Origin: Hymenopellis radicata
Lineage: Eukaryota > Basidiomycota > Agaricomycetes > Agaricales > Physalacriaceae
Length of the DNA: 41,428 nucleotides
NCBI GenBank assembly: GCA_015501595.1
Contig: JADNRX010000456.1
Span: 1-41,428 of the forward strand
Direction: 5' to 3'
Shown: one piece after another, positions 33,303 through 41,428 of the stretch
Position numbering within the stretch: the first letter of the stretch is position 1
Layout of the letters: each line of letters begins with the position of its first letter
Program-made: the position numbers and the translations under genes
Notes under the pieces: model-generated
The model's database searches: none
What the model saw: only the letters and a program-made list of their open reading frames with translations
What the model was told of the DNA's origin: nothing

Positions 33303-33305
33303 CAT

Positions 33306-33870
33306 TCAATTAGTAACTGGTTGCGACTCATAATAATACTGTATCTCAGACAATAAGTAGAAGAGAAATCATGGCCGCGTTGTAAGATGTTTGAGGGTTA
33401 CCCGCCACTCCCACCGGGAATTCTCGTCCTAACCGTTGACTGCCGATCAGAGTGTTCGTAGGCCTTGCCAGGATCAACTGATGACATCGATAGTCTCGCA
33501 ATGTACTATGTAACATTGACGGGAAAAGGTTCCCTTGAACGCCTCTTATCCCCGCCAGAGGCTGAAATGGAATGCTGACCCGCTTTGCCGAAATGCGGCC
33601 TAGTCCCAGATCGTGTATGGGTGGGTTAATGGCGTCGCTGCCGCGTATTGCAATCATTATAAGGCTCCAAGACGACGTGCTCGGTGACTACCCTGTAATG
33701 GAAGACGGCGTATGGAGAAAGCGGTGCTGGGATGACCCACACATTTCGAGATAAATAGACGCGAGTGCGATTTGGTACAGCCTGCAAGACGAGTGCCCTT
33801 GAAACTTCCGAGGACGGCGGAGTACGCCCTGTTCGACCTTGAAGCGTGGCGTCAAAGTAGGATCTCGTAT
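33306..33870. other. No gene seen
   Basis: An open frame on the minus strand (33346-33657) has no recognisable domain, signal peptide or splice context. Confidence 0.4.
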
Positions 33871-34643
33871 CTAGTGAACTAGAGATGAGCTGGCAAAGAT
33901 TTTCGCAAAGTCATAACTAGCAAGGATGATATCCGCAAAGATTGGTTGGCCCCCGGTTATATACCGCTGTTGATCGGCATCCATCCATCGCGTGCCCTTC
34001 TCGAGCTTTCTCCATTGCAGCTCGCGCTCCGTCGTCGACTGAGGGTCAATATCCTCCAACTTTTTACCGAACTGCTCGTCCCGTGTGCGATGAAAGAATT
34101 CTTGGCTGCGTGGATTTAGGATATGCCACTCCGAGTCAGCGGGTGCTTATGATGAATGGGAGGAGGGGAGCAAACTTTGGGCGAAGTACCTCGCGAAACG
34201 CGTTGATAAGCAGAGGAGGCGAGTCCGGATAAGTTGTGTCCAAATACTTTTCTGGGGTGAGTATCCGGATATCGCCGACCTTTACATCAAGACTGGTGTA
34301 CCACGAAACCCTCCTCGCTACACGCTTCCCATGATTCGTGACTCTTCCACGTCAACCTTAGTATATAATTCCTCTGTATGAGAGGCCCTTGGCGTTCAAT
34401 GCATATCTGAATTTCCCGGGTCGTTAATAAGATATCGTATGAGAGACCAGTGCTATGCATCCGGGACGCGATATCATAGAAGGTATCGGTAGTATGGATT
34501 GCAGAGCAATCCATGAAAGTAGGCTTGGCCTGCCATAGTCGAGTTAACGCGAACAGCGGGTCGTAGTGTCTCGGACTATGTGAGGGTTGTCTCGCTGTCC
34601 TCGGGAGCGCATGAGATGCCTGTCGTAAACGCAGCGCAGACAT
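33871..34643 (-). pseudogene. Glutathione S-transferase pseudogene
   Basis: Minus-strand pieces in gene order: TFYDIASRM near 34480, KFRYALNAKGLSYR (34414-34373), a gap, KYLDTTYPDSPPLLINAFRE with LRPKFAPLLPF (about 34250-34155), then a frame change. After it come SQEFFHRTRDEQFGKKLEDI, TTERELQWRKLEKG and FADIILASYDF to a stop at 33871. These are the conserved segments of basidiomycete GSTs: thioredoxin fold first, then the helical domain with (F/Y)ADI(I/V)(V/L)AS. Stops and frameshifts separate them. The missing thioredoxin-fold part is present but inverted at 34252-34374. Loss is certain; the original enzyme would have conjugated glutathione to electrophiles in the cytosol. Confidence 0.75.
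34252..34374 (+). pseudogene. Inverted internal segment of the GST pseudogene
   Basis: On the plus strand this segment reads EYPDIADLYIKTGVPRN, then PPRYTLPMIRDSSTST and LVYNSS. This is the stretch that should lie between ALNAKGLSYR and KYLDTTYPDS in a fungal GST. Both flanks are coded on the minus strand. The segment therefore was flipped in place. Small inverted repeats sit at the borders (CCTCTgtatgAGAGG at 34371-34385; CCGGATA near both sides of the other border), which could have mediated the flip. Confidence 0.65.
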
Positions 34644-34797
34644 TCGAGATAATGTTTAGATGATGAGCGTTATAAGCAAGGGTCACTGATGATCAACACA
34701 GGGGCTAGATCGCGGGTCATAGCGACTTGGGTTAGCGATGGACTCCTCGCACAACTGTCACTGGAACTCCTGGCATTGCAAGTAACAAGTTGTTACA

Positions 34798-35418
34798 CTA
34801 CACAACGAATATACGCGAGAAGTACTCTACCACGCCTGCAACGGTGTGAACGGATGCGCCGATGAACCCATCAGGACGAATGACCATGACGGTCAGCTCA
34901 TCTTCTCTTGCGTCATACACCCTACTTGCTAAGCCCTCGCTATCGACAGCCTCCACGACTCCGTCAGGGAGAGTCCCTGATGTGGCGTTTCGAATACAGA
35001 CAACCTGGGCAATGCCGCTCAACCGTCGAGTGGTGAGTTGAACGATGCTCTGAACCGATCCCGGATCCGCGTGAAATACCAAGACGGTATGTTCCGAAGG
35101 ACTCAATAATTCGAAGAGCGAGGTCTTTTGTCTTCCCTTGTGGATAACCAAACCAGAGGCATCAGGAGCACGATCCCCGGCAGTCAAATCTTCTCCATAG
35201 CCGATGCAGGCATTACGCTTCAGATTTTCCGTGTCTGTCAGCTTGACTCGATCATCAAACACGATAGACGACCAGCGGTAATTAATCGTGGTCTCTGATG
35301 CACGCGAAGGTTGCTTAAGCCTATGCACAACAGGTCGGCGCTCCTCCGTATACGTTTCGAGGAGTTCGGGTCTAGCTCTGCCTTGTAGAACAAGGGCAAG
35401 TTTCCAGGAGAGGTTTGC
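34798..35418 (-). CDS. FAD-dependent monooxygenase, C-terminal part (phenol hydroxylase type)
   Basis: The minus-strand exon from 35418 begins ANLSWKLALVLQGRARPELL followed by ETYTEERRPVV, the conserved motif after the FAD-binding region in PheA/TfdB-type hydroxylases (normally DAxNLxWKLA...LLxTYxxER). A thioredoxin-like C-terminal domain follows: GDRAPDASGL, LFELLSPSEHTVLVF, and VIRPDGFIGASVHTVAGVVE, ending at TAG near 34798. An intron 35419-35467 precedes this exon, but upstream I find only short fragments (STADT; near 35575-35719 MSPVLLVETREAVLREL and LGLGLAAGRLMRSLW). I cannot find the N-terminal GxGxxG flavin-binding region, so the gene is probably truncated. Such enzymes hydroxylate aromatic rings, including polyketide products. 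A link with the synthase at 2.3 kb is only a suggestion. Confidence 0.7.
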   Translation of the reverse strand, partial: ANLSWKLALVLQGRARPELLETYTEERRPVVHRLKQPSRASETTINYRWSSIVFDDRVKLTDTENLKRNACIGYGEDLTAGDRAPDASGLVIHKGRQKTSLFELLSPSEHTVLVFHADPGSVQSIVQLTTRRLSGIAQVVCIRNATSGTLPDGVVEAVDSEGLASRVYDAREDELTVMVIRPDGFIGASVHTVAGVVEYFSRIFVV

Positions 35419-35719
35419 CTGCAGTCAATAGTTAATATAAATCGAAAAGGGATGCATATAGACGTACCGTATCAGCGGTACTCGTATCGGGTTTGTCAGT
35501 GCTACAGAGGCTGATCTCTTATGTATGATATCGTCATTCTATACATGTTTAGTAGAGAAGAGGGTTCCCACCTGGAATCCATAGCGAGCGCATCAAGCGT
35601 CCAGCAGCTAGTCCGAGTCCAACGGAGCGTGCTGTGACTCCGCTACCCGCGACGTTCATATCACTGAACAATTCACGCAGAACTGCTTCTCTGGTTTCAA
35701 CAAGTAAAACAGGGGACAT

Positions 35720-38612
35720 TGCCTGAAAGCCGTCGAATCAGGTGATCACCACAGTGAAGAGAAGCATTCCGTACGGATTCGTCGCGAGCCGTAACTGCCT
35801 GTGACTGTAGATGACGGTTTGAAGTCGCGAAAAAGCCTGTCATTTGTGGGATGGATGTACTACGTGACTTGCAACTGCCGAGACGCTGAGGGAAGTGGTT
35901 AGATTCACAATCTGCATGATGAGGTTTGGACATACTCACACCGGAGAGTAAGCGCTGCATAATTCCCGAGTAGCGAAGAGAATGCGGAAAACTTTCGGCT
36001 ACATGGTCATTTATCAGTCCAAGCGTGCAAACAAAAATAGATTGCAGAAACACGAACATGGAGAAGAAGGTGGCGGGGCATGCGTAGCAGCTGGAGATAT
36101 TCGAGGAAAATCTACAGCAGCAGACCAGTTTCGATGCATGTGGACGTCTATGAGCCACCTTCGTTCTTTTCGTCTCACGTCCTCGTGATATAATGAATGC
36201 CCACCTCAATTCCGGTGCCTAGGTTGTGCGAACAATCTGCGATGCTTCTCCGTCCGCCCAATGTAGACGACGTATGAGGTGGCGACCAATTCAATGTTCC
36301 TGTCCGCGTAATCAGATGGTTTCGGGGAGGTGTAACAATGACCGATGCACCACACATTCGAAGCATCACCCGTTATCCCGTGTCCACCGCAAGTGCCAGT
36401 GTACTAGCATTCGTAGCACTAGCCCTAGTAATATCCGAACCTATTCCAGTGTCGAAGCTCTAGCCAGCGGCTGCTGCAAGCATCTGGTCGAAATGAGATT
36501 GCTATCAATGCAAGAGTCTCGTCGCTAGATCGAGATCAATAAGGCGTGGGCTCGCATTGGACTAGCAACCCTTAGTCCTTGACCCATGGAAAGAGTTCGA
36601 AGGTCATGACATGAAGAAAAGCGCGTGAGCGGGTAGATGGCCGTCTACACAGTTGGGTAGGTCAATGAATCCAGTCCACAAGGGAGCGGCGACGGCCAAG
36701 GACGGCGACGAAGCTAAAGAGATTAATCGGAAGGTCACGCTCTTTCGTGCTCCAGATATCGGCAAGCGTTCTAACTTCTACAGCGACACCGAATTCCTTA
36801 CACATCCGTCTGAGTGTCGTCTGAGTGTGCGTTCATGGTGGTTACTGTGAAGTTGAAATTTAAGACGAAATTTTGATGGACCGGTCTTGCGGTCCGATGG
36901 TGCCGCCGGCACTTGCTGAATCAGCGAGGAGTCGAGTATGTTTGCAACTTCCTTCTGGAGTCTTTTCATCCCACGTCAATTCTCCTACGTAGGAGGCGCG
37001 CCCTTTCTTCAAGACACACTGTGTTCAAATCTTTTGGTCCTTGATTGGTCCTTGATGGTTCATGGCAGTGCTGCAAAGTCAACGTTGTGAGTTTCCTTCT
37101 AGGATGGTCAGCCTTCATGACAGTGCTCAATAGTTTCCAGCTTTGGCTCATGGGACGTCATGTGCGCTTGCTCCGTCACTCAATCTTCAAGTCCGTTGGC
37201 CCGCGTCCATCATTAATCCAATCTCTGCGATATAGACTAAGAGTGGGGAGGGGATCCTCGGACGTAATCTGACCCTCAAGGACTCTGAATATCGGCTGTG
37301 CGCGTGCCTCAATGCACTACAGAGTCTGGAGCCGTAATGATTGGCGTCTACTTGACCTATGTCGGCAACTGTGTGCAGAGTATCATACTTCGCGGATTCA
37401 ACCGACGACCATAGGTTGTGACTCTTAATCTGAATCAAGTCTCAATGTCATGTAGCTTACCACCGTCACTTCGCGAAGGCGTACAGACTCGGAGATCAGG
37501 ATAAGTCAAGATGCTTCAGTAGCGTGAGGTGATATCTTGTTCCTTGGTGCTTGCTCTGGTCTCCTGTTACATGGGTCAGTATCGGATCCACGTCTGACAT
37601 TCCAAATGGCTAAGCCTGGTATGTCCTTTCGGAACTGCGTTATAGGCGACCAGGGGGATGCGAAACGTGAGTGCACATGATTCTACCCACACATTGGAGT
37701 ATTCTTCACCTGTGTCGTCATACAAGGTATGAACTTATGTGCTCGAGAAGGCTATTTTCTATATATTCTACTGAGAGTCAGTTTGGCATGACAAACATTC
37801 CCTCAACCTTGCGACTCGACGGAACTTCTCTGTCGCTTTCAGGAATGAGAAACCTTCTTCCAATCAATCTTCGACTTTGCCGCAAGTATAGTATCGTCTC
37901 ATGATGTGGAATCTAGACTCGTGTGACATGCACTGCCGTCTGGAACGACTCAATAAGCCCCTCTTATACGGGAGATCATCAACTTCTCGTCCATTCGTCC
38001 ATACACTTTGGACGGCATCAGCTCAATGTTGATTCGGTAGGTTAGTCAGTCCGTCATGCAGCACTCGTCATCCCCAGTTTAGCGCCCTTCTCCCATGGTT
38101 CCCAAAACAGGAAAGGCGGTCCCAGTGGATGCTCCCGCTTTCCAGGGAGGGGGAGCCGAGGTTGAAATGCATTGAATGCTGTCGAGGAACAGTCCGATCG
38201 ATATGTGCGACTTCATATGTCTCGCTTTGACCAAAGTAAAGCTCAGAAGTGACAATCAGGAGACTTACTACCCTCGCGATGAAGATACGACCTCAGCGCT
38301 TATCGCTAGGATGTGGCGCCGGAGGTTCGTAACAGCGTGATAGGTGTTTACGGAAACTTCTTAGATCACCAAATTCAATGATTTTGTCAGAAACGTCATC
38401 AAAGTAAACATCTCACACAGCACTCGCAAATCTTCCATGGCTGTGCCAAGACAGTTAATGTCTAAATTCAGGAGATGCACTACCAAAATAGCAGCAAGTC
38501 ATGCTGCGCGACGCAATATGCAATGCAGCCTTGGCGGCTATGGAAAGTGTTAAAGTGGAGGACGACGATCTGCTTTGTCTCCAACAAGTTCAAGTTCCTC
38601 ATACACTCGAAC
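35720..38612. other. Long stretch without a supportable gene
   Basis: I read both strands. Several open frames of 60-170 codons exist (for example 35697-36209 minus, 36226-36528 plus, 37045-37272 plus), but none has a domain, signal peptide, repeat or plausible exon chain. The 35.6-35.8 kb edge may still hold decayed parts of the neighbouring monooxygenase. Confidence 0.4.
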
Positions 38613-39347
38613 ATGTCTACCCAACCCAACGCGTCGAGATCGGGTCACGTCCGCTTCCAGCTCGACTCCAGCGGTCATGCATACCCTACTCAAGCCTTGA
38701 CTCGTACAAACAACGGCACAAAAGAGAGCGGCTCTTCTGTTGGGTCCGTCTTTTCGACGGCATCCGTCTTCCCACCATCCTCGAGCAACTATCATCACCG
38801 TCACACGAACACTGTCTCGTACATCTCATCCATCTCATGCTTCGAGTCAGTCTGGCTGACACCCGACAAAAGAAGAACGATACCACTTCCTCCCACTTCT
38901 ACGCCCTCATACTCAGACCAATGGGCGTGCCACACGTCTGCGCCGTTACCACAGATAGCGAATGACTTAAACTTGATAGTCATACAGGCTGGCCTGACAG
39001 ATGCAACCCTCGATTTGGTGCTGCCAAGTGGCAAGCCCGCTACAGTGCCTGAAGCCACCTCGATGACCATCGAGATCGCAGGGCTCCCGTACTACGCGCC
39101 CTTGACGGTTCGGCCAAGCCGCAGCCGACGCTTCGTTACCGGGAAAGACGTAGTTCGTGCTGTGGTTGGATCACTTCGGACCCCTCCCAGGCAGGAGGAG
39201 ATTCTTGCCGTCCAAGGGAAACGAAGGATCGACGACCACATTACGACGGACATTCGGAGGTGTGTGTTGCTCCCTAACGGGGAGAGCACCTGCCTGAAGG
39301 GCTTTACCATTCTCGATGCTCAGAAGAATCTGTGGCGGCTGGGATGA
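38613..39347 (+). CDS. DUF6699-like fungal protein
   Basis: Single-exon frame of 244 codons from the ATG at 38613 (MSTQPNASRSGHVRFQLD). I chose this ATG because upstream in-frame sequence is not protein-like. The first 130 residues are Ser/Thr-rich and probably disordered. The C-terminal half has the pattern of the basidiomycete-expanded DUF6699 domain, as I remember it. There is a Pro/Thr segment before SMTIEIAGLPYYAPLTVRP, then FVTGKDVVRAVVGSLRTP, charged residues around KRRIDDH, and a closing LKGFTILDAQKNLWRL. The domain's function is unknown. The family call rests on motif order, not on a search. Confidence 0.65.
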   Translation: MSTQPNASRSGHVRFQLDSSGHAYPTQALTRTNNGTKESGSSVGSVFSTASVFPPSSSNYHHRHTNTVSYISSISCFESVWLTPDKRRTIPLPPTSTPSYSDQWACHTSAPLPQIANDLNLIVIQAGLTDATLDLVLPSGKPATVPEATSMTIEIAGLPYYAPLTVRPSRSRRFVTGKDVVRAVVGSLRTPPRQEEILAVQGKRRIDDHITTDIRRCVLLPNGESTCLKGFTILDAQKNLWRLG

Positions 39348-39549
39348 ATATACAACTACCAGTAGATTCATACTACTACGGGCTACCTCGCCTAGTATTA
39401 TTAAAATGCTATCACTATTTACATCAAGTTCAGTTCCGATAATGATCGCACAGCAGGGGAAGTTACCTCATAACGGCTCGTCTGTTGAACATGGCGAACA
39501 CAGGAAGATGAGGAAGTCAAAATCTCAATTCATTCTTCTGACCAAACAT

Positions 39550-41428
39550 TCAATTTAAGTGATCGTCAACGGCCGCCGGGGGCGCCAGTGCCGACGTCTC
39601 CTCATCCTCGACGTCGGGCCCCGATTGCCCCGTAGGAGTCTTGTCAACGGCACCCGCATAGTTAACGAGACCAACCACGATAGCCAGAACGACTACAAGC
39701 ACACCACATATCACAAGCAGACCCTTTTCGTCCTTTTCGCCTATCTTCTGCCACAGCATTTTTCGGGTGATAACCTCAAACTACAAACCTACATAAGCAA
39801 TCGTTTAGAAACACGAGTAGGAACTTACAGAAATCTGCCGCGCGACTATCTCCAAGATCTTGACGCCTCCGAATAACTGAGCACTAGGACGACTGATACG
39901 AGAACGTACAACGCCGGACGGACACCCTCTGTCAGTGCCGACAGTCCGGCGACCACGAGTGGCATGGTTTCGGAGGACGTTGTGAGAACCAGGATAGGGA
40001 CCACAATAAAGGACACGATATCGAATAGAAGACTCCACGTGGCGAAGAGTTTGACGAAGCGATATTGCGCAGTCAAAGGCGGCTTGCGAGTCGTTTTATG
40101 CATGTAGACGAAGGTACCACCTAAACAACGCGTTAAACTTAGGTGCTTGTTAGAATGAAGGTGACTGTGGAGTCCATACCGGGCAAGAGGACGAGAAATA
40201 ATACGAGCGTGGCTAGTGGTGAAATCATGAAGAACAGGTAGGGCTGGAGAGCGATAAGTAAGCCTCTTGCTTGAATACTGGATAGGCGTGATAGGTACTC
40301 ACAAAAGGCTGACCCTCTACTGGCCGGCGGGCAAGAACCAGCATTGCTTTCACGAGGGTGAAGGACTTCTGACGGTGAGAAAGGGTGTGTGATTGACCGC
40401 CAAGTACTGACCTGCGTCATCGTATAGATTACAAGTGCACTGCTGAGCACCAGAAGGCGTTTGGGTGTAATTAATACGGCCTAAGGGCGTCGCCACAACC
40501 TTGTCAATGCGCTTCCATGTGTGATCCGCATGTAGGCGAACTTGACTGTCGGGTAGTATGACGTGCACAAGCGCGATATGGATCACGGGGATGAGTAGAC
40601 ACACGATCCATGCTGGACCTTGGTCGTTCCCTGATTGAGCACGAATCCAAACAGCGAAAACACGACCTGTCGGAATAAGAGGCGGAATGCACGCGTATCA
40701 ATGCCCAGTTACCATGTTGGCCAAGCTAGGGAGAATGAAGTCCAGACCCATGACGAAAGAAAATATTGCGAATCTGCGGCAGAAGCTCAATAAGTTACAG
40801 GGTAACATATACTAACAGGAGACACTTACCTTGAAAGAGGCCTTGTAATCACTTCCACAAGTTGTCTGATAGAGTAACGTGAACTTTGTATCGACCGAGT
40901 AACAGGAGTGACAGACGTACACGTAGACCAAGGCGACAAAAACAAGATTCCCTCCCAATAGACCATTCAAGAGGTGCACGATACATGTCGCACTGTATGA
41001 CTTGACAAAGTACTGCAGGTAGATCAGAACAGCGATCGCACTAGACCTCGTTAGAACTGGATAGTAGCCAGAATGATTAACAACGCACAAGATGAACATC
41101 CCTGCGATGGATATCATCATGACACGCTTCGGTCCCCATGCGCTCGGGGAGGCCAGACGCAACCACAGACCAGCGGTGAGCGTTACCCCGATGATGTAAA
41201 ACCATGGAGGTAAGCCTGCAAGTTCGCAGATATTATCAGTATTCCAAGACAGGTTCTGTAGCGATTGAGCTCACTGGGAGGTATATACCGGTCCGGAGCG
41301 TGTGGGGAGGAAAAAAACGGGCAGAATCAACAAGGCATTTGTAAGCAGGTGGTACTATCGTCAATTAAGTACACCAGGACAAATGGAAACGTGAGGCGCA
41401 CGCACGTAGAAATTGAATATTCCGTAAA
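39550..41428 (-). CDS. Multi-pass membrane protein, partial at window end (paralogue of 9488-11743)
   Basis: Minus-strand exons: 40830-41215, 40713-40773, 40412-40666, 40303-40368, 40180-40243, 39829-40120 and 39550-39780, joined by introns of 43-59 bases with good borders. The 5' end lies near or beyond 41428. The product has about seven to eight hydrophobic segments, for example WFYIIGVTLTAGLWL, MMISIAGMFILCVV, FFMISPLATLVLFLVLL, LLFDIVSFIVVPILVL and a last LLVICGVLVVVLAIVVGLV. It ends in an acidic tail. Motifs GGNLVF, FxIFS and RPALYVL...FGGVKILE are shared with the 9.5-kb gene. Near 39883-39895 the frame shifts by one base between LYVLVSVV and PSAQLFGG, where the paralogue reads straight through. 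This copy may therefore be damaged. No named family recognised. Confidence 0.65.

Larger units (their letters stand above)
30930..33305. repeat. Duplicated block, copy B
   Basis: Direct-orientation homologue of 15480-17235 (landmarks given there). This copy is longer because it retains the 5' half of the zinc-finger gene (about 32.3-32.95 kb). The first 1.4 kb (30.93-32.3 kb) holds only frameshifted relics. One of them, near 31540-31595, reads SAWAALLGVIAAFVFPES, like a membrane helix of a major facilitator transporter, but it is too short to assign. Confidence 0.7.

Noticed and set aside
2323..35418. A complete biosynthetic gene cluster joining the synthase, GST and monooxygenase
   Set aside because: They are 26 kb or more apart, separated by transposons, and two of the three are broken; only a loose suggestion is justified.

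Overview
This window is nuclear DNA of a filamentous fungus, almost certainly an agaricomycete (basidiomycete). Genes are broken by many short introns of about 45-60 bases with GT-AG and a few GC-AG borders. The polyketide synthase, the C2H2 regulator, the DUF6699-like protein and the transposon genes are all of types I know from mushroom-forming fungi. It is a repeat-rich accessory region with many damaged genes.

Layout. 1-2.3 kb is repeat-bearing, non-coding DNA. 2.3-7.8 kb (+) holds a non-reducing polyketide synthase, KS-AT-PT-ACP-ACP-TE, without a SAT domain and with one base missing just after the KS active-site Cys. 8.9-9.0 kb (-) is a short coding remnant. 9.5-11.7 kb (-) is a multi-pass membrane protein gene whose relative lies at 39.5-41.4 kb. 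12.2-13.4 kb (+) is a decayed secreted Pro/Ser-rich protein gene. 13.4-18.8 kb has no intact gene; it holds an inverted duplication, one copy (A) of a duplicated block with a zinc-finger pseudogene, a 0.5 kb inverted-repeat element and a cluster of perfect mini-hairpins.

18.94-30.68 kb is the centrepiece: a transposon with perfect 118-bp terminal inverted repeats and an 8-bp target duplication (CAAAATAC). Its gene was hit twice by other elements. The first is a 7.8-kb Mutator-like element flanked by AATCACGCA. The second is a 371-bp inverted-repeat element flanked by GCTCTTTTCACG. Removing either insert with one duplication copy restores the reading frame. The 7.8-kb element carries one large gene combining a GCM/WRKY-type zinc finger, a MULE DDE transposase, a ubiquitin-specific-protease-like peptidase, a PHD finger and a Tudor/PWWP-like segment. 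It thus joins a transposase to chromatin-reader and deubiquitinase-like modules.

30.9-33.3 kb is copy B of the duplicated block and contains an apparently intact two-finger C2H2 gene. 33.9-34.6 kb (-) is a glutathione S-transferase pseudogene with a small internal inversion. 34.8-35.4 kb (-) is the C-terminal end of a FAD-dependent phenol-hydroxylase-type monooxygenase. 35.5-38.6 kb shows no gene I can support. 38.6-39.3 kb (+) is a DUF6699-like gene. 39.5-41.4 kb (-) is the second membrane protein gene, running off the window.

Functionally, a polyketide synthase, a GST relic and a FAD monooxygenase relic suggest a decayed secondary-metabolism neighbourhood, but they lie 27 kb apart and no cluster is proven. 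Exon borders were inferred by eye. The 118-bp and 8/9/12-bp repeats were compared base by base.
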